NCBI GenBank assembly: GCA_019614645.1
Contig: JABWDB010000003.1
Span: forward strand, 19,429,001 to 19,493,000
Reading direction: 5' to 3'
Length of the DNA stretch: 64,000 nt
From: Stratiolaelaps scimitus
Taxonomy: Eukaryota; Arthropoda; Arachnida; Mesostigmata; Laelapidae
In this document: piece after piece, positions 13,053-27,106 of the stretch
Layout: every line of letters begins with the position of its first letter
Position numbering within the stretch: position 1 is the stretch's first letter
Notes under the pieces: model-generated
What the model was told of the DNA's origin: nothing
The model's database searches: none
Seen by the model: only the letters and a program-made list of their open reading frames with translations
Made by a program: the position numbers and the translations under genes

Positions 13053-14923
13053 GCATGATGATGACTACGTTGGTGATGACGATGATGAGGTCTCCTAACG
13101 TCTACGTGGGCGTCGGTAGTCCTCACCGCTGTCATCATCATCATTAGAACTATACCAGCATCACTCGATAGTGTTCTAGTCATGCGTCTGCTGCTGTTGC
13201 TAATTCTGCTGATTCTGATGAACGTTTATCGCTGAACCTTCGTTGTCGCCCGTTGTCGATTTCGTTGTCATGCATTGTTCTTCTCGTTGGTCGATCTATT
13301 GATCTGCTGCTGATCGTCCGCCCGTTGATTCGTCGATCTGACAGTCAGCCTATCATCTGTCTGTGTGTCTGTGTGTCTGCTGCTGCCGCCGCCGCCATCA
13401 TCAAATGCATCACTACCATCGCAGTCATTATCACTGTGAGCGGCAACCAGACTTTATCTATTTATCTGTCTATCAATCAATCGATTGATGAAATGGTGAT
13501 GAACATGAACACGATAGTGGTGGTGGTGGTCGTTGTGATGGTTATAGTGGCGATGGTGGCGATCTGCGCGTGGCATTAGCATCGACAAGTCGTCGACTGC
13601 CATTCACAATGCTCGATACTGCAAGCAATCTCTTGGCCGGTCCTTCCGTTGCCAGCAGCGCGAGCAGCAGCAGCAGCAGCGTTGCTAGGCGCAAAAGCTG
13701 CTGCATCCATCGGCGATGGCTATTGTGCATTGCCTAATGCGGGCGCCCACGAGCAGTCAGCTACGGCCATCAGCATAGCCCCTTGACGAGCTCGTCGAGC
13801 TGAACTGAGAGCTGGTAGCGGTTGCAGTGGGAACAGATTCTAACTAATAAATAGTAGATAGAAAATAGACGAACGTGAACACGCTGCCAAACGCGTGCGA
13901 ATATGACATGTTATTTCGCGGTGCGGATATCACATGACGCTGATGTATGCTAAATGGGAGAGCTCTTAGTCGATGTTCAATATGAGCAGTGCTCACTAAC
14001 CTCATCAACGTCGCCAAATGTCAGCAATGATATTATGTTCTGATTAACAATTGTACAAGTAATGCATTTATAATACATGCCCGACTATCAGGGTATTGAA
14101 TATATATATATATATGCACATCCTCAATAATAGCTCGTATCAATTGCTAATAGAGTTCGACGTTACGAAGATGGGGTGAACGAGACAACTACCGCGAATG
14201 GTAAAAACCTAAATACATATTCCCAAAAAAGGGGGTAAATAGCCAGATGTTGCAGGTTCAAACTCGGTCATGGTATTCAGCACGAGTGGTGAAATTAAAA
14301 AATTAAAAGATATATTTCACGAAAGGACCATAGCTAGGGTCTTTTTTGAAAAATCACATCCATATAATGAAAATCACACAGAAGTGTGAACATATGTGTT
14401 CAACACGTGAACGTTTATCGGGCGTCAAGCTGTTACAAAATGATCCTATAATATCTCCGTCGATAAATCACCAGAACCGTACAAGGAGTATAGGCGAATA
14501 TCAAGGTCATATCTAGACTGATCGAGCGGCCTCTGAACCTGAGTAACAAACAACAACGAGAATTGGATAACGCTCCCGTCTCCCGAGTATAACCTATTAG
14601 TTGCAGCAATGCGAAAAAGCGGCATGCTTGAACTCCGCCGGATGAAGATGGCGGATTCGTTTTTCTTTGCTGCAGCCCGACGTGGATAGCCACACTTCGC
14701 TGTGTTCCATCGAGTCAGACGCAGGTACGATGAAGGTAACCAACGTCACATGAATAGACCACATGGTGGTTAGCATATTTTTCTTTCGCCTTTATGGGCA
14801 TCATCTCCAATCCAGAAAATGGAAATGTTCAGATGGTCTAGTTGGCGTCACTTGGTGAACACCTTCTAAAGGCAATAATTTAGTGCTTTAAGCACGTGGA
14901 CTGTGGCGACTGTTGTGAGGTGA

Positions 14924-14930
<7 letters not shown>

Positions 14931-14956
<26 letters not shown>
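14931..14956. repeat. (TA)13 microsatellite
   Basis: Thirteen perfect TA units. A smaller run lies at about 14099-14116. Confidence 0.95.
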
Positions 14957-15315
14957 CTGCGGTGTATTCTAGCACTATAGCACCTAGCTGACAGTGGACG
15001 GAAAAATAACACTTAAGTGAAGGGGTGAAATTGCAGTGTAGCCGGGAAATGTTATATAAACGCACTTTGTATATTGGGCAAGCAACATTATGTAGTGTTA
15101 TAGTTATTGTTATATTGTTGTAGTTCACTCGCCGGATGGAAGTTCTTCTAGTTTGCCACGTAAATATCTAAGCTAAGTACACAATTAGCCGCTAATAACA
15201 TTTTAAGTGATGGGATAGCCGACCCCTGCAATTAGCGATCATTTCAAACTTGGTCGAAATTTTAGCGTCAGCCACCTAACTACCGCCACCACCACCACCG
15301 TCATAGCCATCGCAA

Positions 15316-15477
15316 ATGGCGGGTCGAAGTAAGCGAGGCCAGGCTCATGCAGGGATGACGCTGTATCGTAGAACAGATTCCTGTTCTATTTCGGGTGAAA
15401 ATTCTTTCAGTCCAGAGAGACTCAAGATGCCGACACCTTCAAAATATCGCGTTGAACTGTACTGTAATTCGAATTAA
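15316..15477 (+). CDS. Possible 53-residue small reading frame
   Basis: ATG 15316 in strong context (A at -3, G at +4) opens a basic chain MAGRSKRGQAHAGMTLYRRT ending at TAA 15475-15477. An overlapping donor-like AGTAAGCG at 15327 would cut it after five codons. Short enough to be chance. Confidence 0.13.
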   Translation: MAGRSKRGQAHAGMTLYRRTDSCSISGENSFSPERLKMPTPSKYRVELYCNSN

Positions 15478-17785
15478 TGTGTTATGAACCCTTCGAAATA
15501 TTTCGATCTATTGTCGCCTGTCTGTGCCAACAGGTACCCAACGAATCGGCCATGAAGAGTTGTACGCATTCACCTAAGAACTACTGGCTATTCCAGCTGG
15601 TATTAATATTTTTCATAGAAATAGTAAAATATATATTTATTCAAACATACAATAATTAGGAATTATTTCTATATTTCTCATACCATATGCAAAGTGGGCG
15701 TGGAATATCAGCTAGGGATATTAATGGCCCGTACCTAATTTGTAAACAATATGCCCGCAACCGAGTGCTTCGAAACAACGAACAATAGTAATAAATGTAA
15801 ATTTGAAAGCAGTATGTATTAATTCGGAGAACGTTAGGCGTTGTATAATTGTAGTTCCGTTAATAGATCACAATTGAATTAAATAGCGCCTGTCATTTGA
15901 CATGGTATTAAAATAATAACGGCAATTACGAGTTGACTTACTATCACAACGGTTAAGGGAAATATCTGCGAGGAGGAAGCGCTGATAAATATTTCCAAAT
16001 AGGCTTTTCGAATTTCAGTACGAATGTGCGTAGAATGGCCTATAGCGCTTCTTCACGTGCTCGCTAGCCGGGATCGATTTGTTGTTACCTAAACGTCAGA
16101 AATGTAGACCGGCTCCTACTAGGAGGAGGGATTTGATGTATACTTTTCCACTGTGGAACACCATCTCACACTGGTCTTATAATGTACGCTACCGCACACC
16201 GATCACCACCGCAGCGAAACGACATATGTAGGTGTGTTTAAGCCTGACTATGTATTTATATGGTGTCTGTGGTAGCGAGCTGCTGCTGCTGCTGATAGCC
16301 GTCGCCTCCGTTGCCAGACGTTGGCAGCCTATCTATCCGGTGAATGAGTTCTTTATGAGTCAGATTTAAGAAGAAATCGGCCGTCGCCGCCACCACCACC
16401 ACCACTGTCGAGCATCATCATTCCTCGTTCATGCCTTATTCATGCCTTAAAACGAGCTGCTATCCATGTCGATGTGTACGGGTGGCCAAACGACGGCTGA
16501 ACGGCCACACGCTTCTCGGCGAGTGCTGCTATCCCATCCTCTTCCTTCTCGACTTACTTTCCTCTCGAGCAGAGCGATTCGTATATTTCAAAAGTAAAAC
16601 CGAAGCGACAAACCACGGATAGAAAACTGAACGAGGCGACAGCGAGAGAGAGAGCAACAAGCAAATGGACGACAGAAGTCAGCGAGTCGAGCCCGTCCGC
16701 GCACCAGCCAGTCAAATCAACATTATGCCAATGTCATTCTTTCGGCCATCGGTGCCGTCGACTGTATAGCGGCATATCTTTTTTTTTTGGCGTTTTTCTG
16801 CTTGCGCCTGCCTATATAGCTGCCAGAGTGGCGCGTTTGCGTCGTCGCCTGCTTCGCACGGCTCCGGATTCTGATGGTAGACGTACCTGTTCGACGAGAC
16901 ACACACACACACACACACGTCGACGTCGCCGGCGACAACAGCAGCAGCGGTGAGGGCGGCGGCGGCGGCGGCCGCACAACAACGCGTCCGCGTGGATGCG
17001 TCGTACTTTTGTAGATGTGTCGACAACATGGCGAACCCAGTCGGCATCGCCCGAATGAAAGTCGTCCTGTCGGGAGATACAAGCACAAACTCAGCTTTGA
17101 GCTGTTGCTGCTGCTGCTGCCGCCATCACCGGATCGCATCGCCAGTTGCCAGCGGAAGGGTGGGTTGACCTCGTTGCCACATCGAACGACACAGGCAACA
17201 GTCAGCGAAGCGTCAGCAACAACGACGACGATGTCGACGCCGACGAACTACTACCCGGCGGCAACTCCGAGACGCGGGAAGACAGATAAACAGGTAGAGC
17301 GACATATACCCCGACGCGTTCTGCGCGCTCTCTCTCTCTCCCTATCACTGTGTGCGTATGCTTCTGTGTCTATTCGTTCAGTATTTCTGTTGGTATCCTT
17401 CAGCCAGGAAGAGCTGGCTGGCTGGCCGGCCTCCTCGCGATAGGTTGGTTTCGCGCCTCTGAAACTTTTGAATGTTTCACGCTCCACTGAGCATTAACCA
17501 GACGAACCGAGAGCGTTCGTCTGCTTGGCTTATTTGTCGATTTCGCTTGAGTCGACTGTTCCCTTCAGCTTCGTCACATATTTTTCCTTACTAATAATTC
17601 GGACGCTCGGAGACACCTCGGGGCAGCCAAGAGTTGACGAGGCGGTAAGGACTCCGTACGCCACGTCGACGCGAACAGCACTAGCAGCAGCAGCAGCACC
17701 AACAGCAGAAACAACGCTGTCTCGATTGCTTTGCCAATACAGACACATGGAGAGAGAGAGAGAGAGAGGCACGGGGTGAAGCAGG
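15478..17785. other. Spacer, then GC-rich triplet island
   Basis: AT-rich to about 16.2 kb. 16.3-17.7 kb is GC-rich with GCG, CTG and CA runs, possibly leader sequence for the candidate exon at 17786. Frames on both strands overlap and give no clear gene. Confidence 0.4.
15639..15664 (+). repeat. 26-bp dispersed repeat, copy 1
   Basis: Twenty-six bases starting attcaaacatac and ending ttaggaatt are identical to 52863-52888, 37 kb away. The flanks diverge at once. Chance identity of this length in 64 kb is negligible. Confidence 0.7.
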
Positions 17786-18055
17786 ATGTACGGAAGGCCG
17801 ACGCCGAACGTATGGAACAGAGGCGGGATTAAAGGAAGCATCGAAAATTTGCATCTGCTGTCATCGGAGACGCCGGAGCAGTTGGCGAACAACGACAACA
17901 GTGACACCGACAGCGAAAAGCAACACGAGAACAGCGTCAATAAGCGACGAAGTAGTACCGCCCCTGCGAGGCAGACTTTCGTCGCCAGACGTCGCAACTC
18001 TGGCTCGCCCTGCCGCCGCCGCCGCCGCTGCCAGGAATTATGGCCGCACGTGTAA
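17786..18055 (+). CDS. Candidate N-terminal coding exon, hydrophilic
   Basis: ATG at 17786 follows an in-frame TGA at 17777, so it is a true reading-frame start. The 89-codon frame begins MYGRPTPNVWNRGG and has a hydrophilic middle with SSETPEQLANNDNSDTDSEK, then a basic Arg-rich end containing a CGC run. A usable donor (GTAAAT or GTGTAA) lies at the frame's end near 18050. It sits downstream of a GA-repeat leader. A minus-strand frame of 243 codons overlaps it. Composition resembles a disordered N-terminus, but there is no recognised family. Confidence 0.28.
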   Translation: MYGRPTPNVWNRGGIKGSIENLHLLSSETPEQLANNDNSDTDSEKQHENSVNKRRSSTAPARQTFVARRRNSGSPCRRRRRCQELWPHV

Positions 18056-21000
18056 ATGTTCGTGAGCGGATTCGTCCGCTGGAATCGCCTTGCGTGATTG
18101 AGACTCGGATGGGGCTGTGCAAGTGCGAAACGTACTTTATGGAAGGATAAAATCAACGGCTGGCAGCTCATGTAGGGGCCAGCCAACATGCGCGAGTAAA
18201 TCTCTCTCTCTCTCTTTTGGGCAGAAACTCGTTGAATGTCCATTTTGACATTCGGTGACATTATGACGACAGCGATGGCTGAAGATCACGGGAGGAGCTG
18301 CCGGCGTGAGGAGGGTAGCAGCTTTGACGGCGTATAACGGAATGAATGACTTATGTTGCGTTAATTCTCGGAACAGCTTCGAATCAAGGTCGAGAATGGC
18401 TGGTTGAATCTCTCTCGTTGTATTCACCTCGGACATAGTGAAGCGGGCAGAAAGTGAGAGAAAATGGTATTAGGCATGCTAGCAATACGTGTACGTGATC
18501 TGTATGCATTACAGTAATGTATAATGATTGATGGTATATTTTTATTTCACTTTTCTGTATGAAGATGTACGTTTCAGGTGGCAGTTAAAATACGGTATTA
18601 TTGATGAGTATTGTTATTTTTTAGACGTTTAGCTTTAATTATTATTATTATTATTATCTTTGTATTATAGTTAGTGTCTGCAACGATACAACCCCACTGG
18701 CAGTTCTAACCTATAGAATAACGAGTGCGTAAATAGATAGTCCATAACCCAACCGGTCCAACACCAACAGAATCACATCCCACGTGTAGAAACTCGTCGT
18801 CCCCTGCTCGCCCTGCTCGAATGCTAAGTATTGCTCCATGACGCGCGCCGGCCAACTGTCACGTAGTGAGCTTCCAGAGTCCCGAATGCTGCTATTTTCC
18901 ATCTGCTCGTTTTGTCACCCGTCTCATGCAAGCGTCTCATAACATTCGCATGCTATATCATCACATCGCACTCCCATCTCCTTCAGACGATATCTCGGCT
19001 AAGCCTCCATGGTGACGACAGTGTCCAACAGCGATACAGCAGCAGAAGCAGCGGCCGTGTCACGCAGCCGCCGAGCGGTCTCATTATTGTCAGTGGCCGC
19101 CTCATCGTTTGCCCTATTCGTGCCGTAGAGAACAGGCGCGAAGAATCCCCGCTAATAGCGACAACGACCAAACACCGAGGGCAGTGCGTCGTCGTGCGAT
19201 ATTATCAGGTACGCCAGGACCGTCAGTCAGTCAGTCAGTGGTCAATCGAGCAATTCGGTCCTACAGCCGGCGGAACATACAACACCGTTCCCTATAGTTA
19301 ATCAGCCAACTGAGCCAGTGCCTGTCGCAATCATCGTTCGTCATTATCAATCACCTATTGCTCATCCCTCATCATAGATGCGGGCCGTCCTCTTCATTTA
19401 GTCTCCCCAGGAAAGCAGTCCGGCATGATCTGCTTGGGGAAATGTCCACCAATGAATGATGTATGATGTGTCCGTTCATCATGGCGGCGGTAGTGGCAAA
19501 GATGCCCGCAAAAACGTTGCTTGGTAATGACGACAGTTGCTTACAGCCTCGGCGATGGCTGCGTTTGTTAGCTTTTACCTGGCAATTTTGTTTTTGGTGC
19601 TCTGCTAGCGCGAACGGTGTGACGAGCCCTATGGATTGGCCACGGCTGTTTAGAGGTCTTGATCTTGCCGAGTGAGGCACGTATACAATATGTGAATGAT
19701 TAGGAAGTATGTTTTAAGTAATGGTTAATAACAATAATGATTGTAATAGTAATAATAATCATACAGGCTTCATGTGATAATCGCTAATTGAGATAGCGTC
19801 GGTGTAGGCCAAGCTGGTGTCGTATTCATTCGATCAGCGATAAGGGAGATCTCGAAAGGTGGAAGCTACATTTTGCAATGCCACTAAAAAGATACCCATT
19901 GAATTATACCACCCACGAGAGTGTATTAGCATGCTTAATGTGGACTTCTAGAGGCAACACAAAATAAATAAATAAAATAACAAAACATCAAATAGCTCTC
20001 ATTATATTTCCCATTATTAGGAAACATTTCACAGATTGCACAGGGTTATTAAATATCTGAGCGAGATCTGTGAGGCATCAACGATTAAATAACATCTTAC
20101 ATTGTCGCCTTCTTAAAACAGCTCTAAATACATATATGTGTGCCAGTGGTGACTGTCAGAAAGCTCATTGGGGTGGTTCGAGAGAAAAAAACGGCAGATT
20201 GAACCAACGGCGCCTATAAATGACAATATATTAAAGTAGCATCCGGTGCCTTTGTCGCACCAACTATTGTGTTCACACTGGTTTGGGGTGGACGATCGAA
20301 ATTGCACCGCCCGTTCATCGTGACTAATTGCATGCTGCACGAACGTGAGTCTTGACAGTCTCGATTACAGCGACGTCGTTGAAAAGTTCATTGTGTCATC
20401 ACCCTGTGCTACTCTGTCCTGCCCTGTTCTGTATTACCAGTTTGGCAGCCAGCTTGTGTCCCTTAGAGGGCCCTCCAACGAACGCACGTCCCTCTCCGCG
20501 GACTCCCTGTCTCTCTCTTTCTCGGCCTCGCACTAGCTCTCCTCAGCAAACGGACGTGCCACAAGCTTCCACTGCCGGATAGGAAGGAGACCATCATGAT
20601 CAACATGATCAGGCTCCCTCAACGCACGGCCGCCCGTTCGGCAGCCAGCCTCAACAGTACCTAATCAGCGTCCCCCCCCCCACCCGACTACACTCTTTGT
20701 GCACCCGCGCGATCCGGCGACATCTTCGTGGATCGACCAGCGGCACAGTGCAGCGCTCAGCGTTGGCCGAAAGCTAAACTCAGACGAGGCGGATAGTTTG
20801 AAAGGTGAGCTGGAGGAGTAGAGTGTGCGGAAAGCGCACCAGCAGCAGCAGCATGCAGTATATACACACGGCCATGGACTCGAGCAGCCTTTCTTGCTTG
20901 CACAGGCTCGCCTACCGAACGAGGCAGACGAAGTTGGCTGTTTCCGGGAAGACGCTCCAGCCATACACTGTCTCCATCCATCCACTACGGTACTACGGTT

Positions 21001-22408
21001 GCAGTAGCTAGCTACTGTTAGTATCAGCAGCAGAAGTAGTACTGATCGTAGTCGTAGATGTAGTACTAGGAGGACAAGCAAGATACTCCTACACAGGATA
21101 TTCTACGTCTACCAGCATGAGCCTGTGTTTCGACCCTTCGGTGGCGGCGATTGATCGTCCAGCAGCCAGTAGCGAAGAACCCGTTCTACTCAGGGGCCTC
21201 GACTCACACAGGCACAGGACTACGGCATCTGTCGCCCACCTGTCTCTGTCGTTTTCCTCGCCTCCAAGGTTGCATTTCCCTTCGAAGAGCCAGTTGGGGA
21301 GACGCCGGGATAGCGGAAAAATGACACGGTCATGCCTCCGGCTCTCTCTCGCAAGTCTAACACTACTCCACTCACACACATATATATTCACACACACACA
21401 CACATATATATATATAAATAGATACCCACAGCCTCTATCATCGTTCTTTACTCGGCCTCCTTAGCTTGCCAGCCTGTCTTCTCCTGCGCGTGCCATGCTG
21501 TGTCCGGTCGCGTTTGCATGGAGTTGTATGTGTGGCTGCATGTAGTTAGACGCAGCACACATTGCAAGTGTCTCGCTTCGCCTGTTATTGTGTGTGTGTG
21601 TGTAGATGCCCGTTTGCGTGGGTCTGTATGTACGAGCTTGCCTTCGCACCTCGGGATCTCTCTGCTCACTCAAATTAGTGTAAATGCGTCGACCCCGCTA
21701 CGCGCCTAGCTGTGCGCTCCCGATCTCGTCTCGACGAAATATTGCAGAGGTGCGACGAGGAGGAGGAGGAGGAGGAGGGAATCTCTATGGAGCCGAGCTT
21801 GAGCTGCTAAATAGCTGCCGCTAGCAGCAGCTACCACGCTGCTCCTGCGGGCGCTCGGACCGCTGGCGGGACCGCTATTCGCACGCACACATAGGCACGC
21901 GCAGTAATCATGATATCCAATGGCTGTCGACACATCGAAAGTGCCTCCCCATTAGGTTATTACTTTAAATTCGACGGCGCGGAGAGTCAGTGGTCTATTT
22001 CTGAGGCAACTGGCGGCCGGCAAAATTCACACTACACCTAAGACTTACCTTACCTTACCCCTATATATAGTGGTATTAGGAGAAAAAAAAGATTAACGTT
22101 GTTGAAGTAGAAGTGTATGCTATTGTACAGATAAGAGAGATATGAGAGTAACCATTTGCCTCGTGCGCGCGACGCGTATGCATCTGTCGTACGGGCGAGG
22201 TAAAACGTAATATATGGTACAGTGTTCGCGGGACAATAATGTTTCTGTTTAATTGCAATATGCGAAAAAATTGTGATAAGACCAGCAGGGCTTTCGTGTC
22301 GATTAAACGAAATAGCTGATGTATTTATTGTAGTACCCTTGCTGAGCTCTTGAAAATTGAATCATATTGTTTTTTGGTTCATGACATTTCCCGAACCAAA
22401 AAAAAAAA

Positions 22409-22438
22409 TATATATATATTATATATATATATATATAT
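22409..22438. repeat. (TA)n microsatellite
   Basis: TA run with a TT break, preceded by a run of A. Confidence 0.95.
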
Positions 22439-25400
22439 CATATTCGGCGATAGTGTCTGTGATCGCACGTATCACCAGACCGCCTTTCGGATGCCGCTCA
22501 AGGCGACACAGGCACGGGTCGCCTCGACTGAAGGCACAAAAGATAGATCGGCCTACTCGAATTCCCTTTTCCATTTCCCGGCCTGCCGGCCTTTTCTATA
22601 ATATCTCCGCGTGCAGCCCTCCAGAGCGATCGTTGCCGCTCCACCGATCAACGGACCGACTCTCTGCCTCTCAGTCTCTATATCTGTCACGGCAGCTTCG
22701 ATCACAAAAGTGTGTGGTCTACCAATGTTTGTTGGCTGCCTGTGAAGGTTGGCCTGCTCTCCATCGAACGACTGGTCCACTTAGGCTTCATGGGATTCCT
22801 TCAGTGAGACGCACGCACGTCGAGGCACATACACCCACACCCTTAGGCAGATTCTCGCACGCGCGACGTCTGCACCCATCCAAAACCTCCACACCTCACA
22901 AGCCGCCGCCGCCGCCGCCGCTGCTGTTGCTGAGTCGTGGCTGCTACAAACTGCGCTCGACTCGATAGAAGAGCCAAAGTAGAGCCGGGTAGACTCTGGT
23001 CTGTCGGCGGAGCTCATTCAGGTCTCCGACAGTTCATTCCATCTAGCCAGTGTTGGTATTACCCGCATTCACGCAAGAAGACGCTTCATCTTGTACAACG
23101 GCTGGCCGTCGTTTCGTGGGTGGCATTCATCACCTCACAATTGCTCCATCTTTCGCCACTCGACGCCATCGACGAGTGAGCGTTCAGCAAAGAAGGTGGC
23201 CGCCGCCGCCGCCGCAACAGCGTCATCACCACCACCATCATGCGGCAGCGTAAGCAGTAACCCACCAGCACACGGCTTCAAGCATGCAGACGCTCACCGT
23301 TCTCGTAGAGCGTGTCTGAAAGCTGGCAGCGGTGTCGGTGATAATGATGATGATGAAGGTGGTGGTTGTGGTGGTTTTGTTCTTTATATTTTTTGAGACA
23401 GTCGAAAACGAGGGGCTCATTTTATCACAACTTCGAGAACGAGACGTCGCCGATGAGCTAACGACGCTCAGCAAGGAGTCGACGGCGGAGGCCAGTTTTT
23501 TTAGAGGGAAACAACGAGGCCGGCTTGGGCCACTGGTGGAGAACCACGATATCTAATACCTAGATAACTAGGTGGCGTGCATTCGACCACTTTAAAGCTG
23601 CCTGATCGGTCCTTCAAGTCTCACCTTTGCCAGAGGACAGCACAACGCTACTAGTTGTAGAGTGTTGTACGTATATGTTGTATGTATATGTATATCGTCG
23701 AATACCGCACTGCGAATAGCATTTCGAGAAGTTCCCTTCGTTCTCGAAGATGCGTCCTTCGAACAAGCTGTTGTCGAATTTGTCTCTAGCAACGCTTATG
23801 TGATAATACTTATTCTACTGTGGGATGTCGTCGTGGTGAAAACAACCGGACGCGCGAGTCGACTCTTTCCACTCGTCTCTATCGTCTCATAACGCTGAGT
23901 TAACTGTTCGCAGCGTTTAGTTAACTTAGTAACCGCTCCTACTTCCGTTTGGACACAAATGCGTAGCTTCAAACCGTCTAAATGCCAATTTCGTTACACT
24001 CATTCAGTCATTCATTGATACATAGATTCATTCAGCTGTAGAGATGAACGCATAAGGACAGGCAGAACAGACATTCATAAATTCAATCGCGCTGCACCGT
24101 ACAATGTTATACAGTTCAGCAGCATTCATAACCCAACCGCGCTACGATCTCGCGCGTACGCTGAGGTGCCCAGTCTCGGCACACCAAGCGAGTCGTCAAT
24201 GCGTAAGCGTTTCCCTTGATTCATCGTTAGCGTCATTGGCGACTTCATCAATTTTTTTCTGCGTTGCTTTTCGCCGTTTTCCACTTTGCATCGGCTCGTT
24301 TCATTACTATTGTCGATGATGTTGTTGTTCTCGCCGCCGTGATTCGTCGCTGCCGTTATTGTGGCGCCCGTTACGCGAATACGACACAACAGACCTACGT
24401 GTGCGTATCCGCCAGGCAGACGCATGCACAGCGGCCGACAGAGTGATTCTACACAGGGGTATACGAGCGTCTGATTAATGATCGCCCGCACTGAACTGGT
24501 CGACCCCCGGCCGGAGTTATCTCGCCAGAGTATTCGTTGCTGGATGTTGAATGACGCGGTCAAGCGCAGCAGCCGCTCCCGTCGGACGTAAAATGGCAAA
24601 CTTGCCTAAAGTGTTGACAGCGCGATAAACGAACATCGCTTGTCCATTCGTTGTTCGTCCGCTGTTGACTGTCGAGTGTTCGACGGCCACATGTCGAAGG
24701 CCTGCGACGGCGCGTTGATGGTTGGCATTGAGTTCTGCCACATGCCTGCTTAGAGTTCAGTGTTTCACCCGCGTACACTATGATGCTGTGCCGACACAGG
24801 CCGAATACAATGATCAACAGACAATTGGGTGTTTTGTTAGCCGGCCGCGTTGGAGTAAAAGCGCTCGGTGGCGTTTTGCCTTGACGATTGCGCAGTGTAT
24901 GCAATTTGTCGGATGAGCGGCCAGTGCTGGCTGCCTGGGCAGGTTAGGTGGCATATATTCAGAGTGTCACCCCCACACCGGCGCTGAAATGGCTGGCGGC
25001 ACCTTTGCCGACGACATTCATTACGTATGCATTCATTGTACATGTGTGTGTGGAAGTTCTTTGAAGACGAAATCGTTTAATCGGTGTCGAAATCGACTGA
25101 CTATTGCCTGATGACGACCACCAACGAAGGTTAGGGTGAACATATACCGAACTACTCATTGTCTAGCGAGGCATTAGTCAAGTCGGACAAAAATAGTCAA
25201 AGATCACCGACGCCCGTTCGATTTACTCTGTTCTATATTGATTTCGTATCAGCTACTGGCCGCGCCTAAACGTTATTGGGGATGGTCACAACTTGCAGTC
25301 GTATAAAGAATGCACAATCTGTACATCCTCAAGATCCCTCTGTAGGATTGCATTGAAGGGTATCTTCACCAACAACTCGACATCGTTATTCCCCTTCTCA

Positions 25401-26186
25401 AAAAGTACTTTTTCCAAGTTTTACTGCTCAACATCACGCTCAACTGAGCAAACGACAGCACTGATTTTCTTATTTGTGTTGTCATTGCTCAAGGTCGACA
25501 TTTCAGTTCGAAACGAATTTTATCTCATTCTCGTACAGTTGCGCACTGTTACATTCAGGTACGCATACACACGCACACAGACGCACGTACAAAAATTGTC
25601 TTCAAAGTAAGACGAATAATACCGGCACGGCGCCGTGAGATGTACGTCCAAGGTGTACGCGTGCAGCAGGCTGACGCTAGATTAGCTCGCACAGTATGTG
25701 GTGCTGGTACTATGACGTCTTCGTCGCTGCTGCGGCTGCTGCTGCTGTGGTTGTTGGTGGTGTTGTGTGGTGGGAAGAAACAACGAACGAAGTAACAGAC
25801 TGAGAAGCGAGTGAGTGAGCGAGTGAGTGAGCGAGCGATGTTCGCCCAGTTAGAGAAGCCGCCCGTGTGCGAACGGTCGGCTGGAGGGCGGACGGCTGGA
25901 TAGAGGCAGCACAAAGCTAAGCGACGCCTGCCTCAGATCTTCCATCATATCCGAACTCATGAGCGTCAAGCGGTGAACGGCAAGACGACGCGGACTAGCG
26001 TTTTTTGTCTCTAAATGTCTATCTATCTATTTGTATGATATATATATATATATATATGTATGTGTGTCTAAAGCCACCTTATTTTTCTATTTGCTTTTCT
26101 GTCACATCAATGGCGTTGAATTGCGCTGGCCCGATGAGTGATAGCCGCGCGAATTGTTTAGTCTCTCTCTCTCTCTTGCTTCCACG

Positions 26187-26188
<2 letters not shown>

Positions 26189-26219
<31 letters not shown>
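26189..26219. repeat. (AT)n microsatellite
   Basis: About 15 AT units. A (CT)n tract lies at 26162-26175 and further TA runs at about 26040 and 26288. Confidence 0.95.
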
Positions 26220-26220
<1 letters not shown>

Positions 26221-27032
26221 CTCTACTTTTTAAAATATATTCCCATCAACATCAAATGAACATCTGTACACACACAGACAAGCACATATATATATTTATA
26301 TATATATTAATCATAGCTCCGAGGACAACAAAACAACATCGTCAACGATAATTACTGAAAAATAAACACCTACTATAAGAAATAGGTCAACGCTGATGGT
26401 AAAATTACGTAGCTGGAAGCATAATCACTCGAAATTTGCAGAATGTCAAAACTTTGGCCATCAACCTGATACTTGCGCTGAACTGTTAATTAATATATGG
26501 TGCTGACTAGTTCACATTTCTTCCTATGTTTATGTCTGTTTAGACCGCTCCGAGTGAAAGGATTGTAGACATCCGAGAGGTGTGGGTGACGTCCCTAAAC
26601 ATATATTCAGGTACATATATTAGCTTCCCTCCATAAACCAAAACCGTGCTTATGACCACCGACAGCAACTGCGACATCAATGGTACAGACGTGCCATTGA
26701 TAGCAGAGCACCTGTAGTAGGGTCACGACTATTATATATTGTCGTTTTATCGATTAATATGTACAACCCGATACGAGCCATCGAGGTCGCTGCTGTTTCT
26801 AATGCTTGTTCGGTCCCGTTCGTACAACAAAATGTTTTTATATTTAATTCTTTTTTTTTTAGTTGACCCTCAACTGTTTCCCTATGCGACAGGTCTCACC
26901 ACGGAACATTTCGGTATTAGAGGATCTGTCGGGGACGTGGCTTTGCTTATTCCTTCAATCTTGTCCGTACCTGGCCAGAATTCACCGATATAGAAAGATG
27001 ATGAAGAACTAACAAGGATTCCTTCTCCAAAG

Positions 27033-27106
27033 GGTCTGACAGCAGGATTTAATCCCAAGCCACATGTCTCCCCTGTTTAGCAGTCCAACACCGTCGCCAC
27101 CAGACC
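27033..27106 (-). mobile_element. tRNA-Ser-like relic (SINE head or pseudogene)
   Basis: On the minus strand a 74-base unit starts GGTCTG and ends CAGACC, so a 6-bp acceptor stem can form. It contains GGTGTTGGACTGCTAAAC, resembling the D/anticodon region of serine tRNAs (GCGTTGGACTGCTAA in the common form), and a B-box-like GGATTAAATCC (27044-27054). The T stem does not pair and the variable arm is short, so this is a relic rather than a working gene. Confidence 0.4.

Larger units (their letters stand above)
10463..15315. other. Spacer rich in TA microsatellites
   Basis: Apart from the tRNA-like piece near 12.1 kb and TA runs, only GTG/CTG triplet clusters at 13.4-13.7 kb are seen. No supported gene. 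Confidence 0.5.
18056..27032. other. Long repeat-rich stretch, no supported gene
   Basis: Contains GC-richer islands at 18.9-19.7, 20.4-21.9 and 22.5-24.7 kb with CAG, GCC and GGA triplets, tetranucleotide runs (CAGT at about 19220, GAGT at about 25810) and TA tracts. Many frames of 60-200 codons on both strands, none with domain or splice support. Confidence 0.45.

Noticed and set aside
17530..18261. 243-codon minus-strand frame
   Set aside because: It is kept open by CT-repeat and GC-rich sequence (Leu/Ser runs), has no domain, and overlaps a better plus-strand candidate.
19222..25840. CRISPR-like tandem units (CAGT, GAGT runs)
   Set aside because: They are simple tetranucleotide tandem repeats without unique spacers, in eukaryotic DNA.
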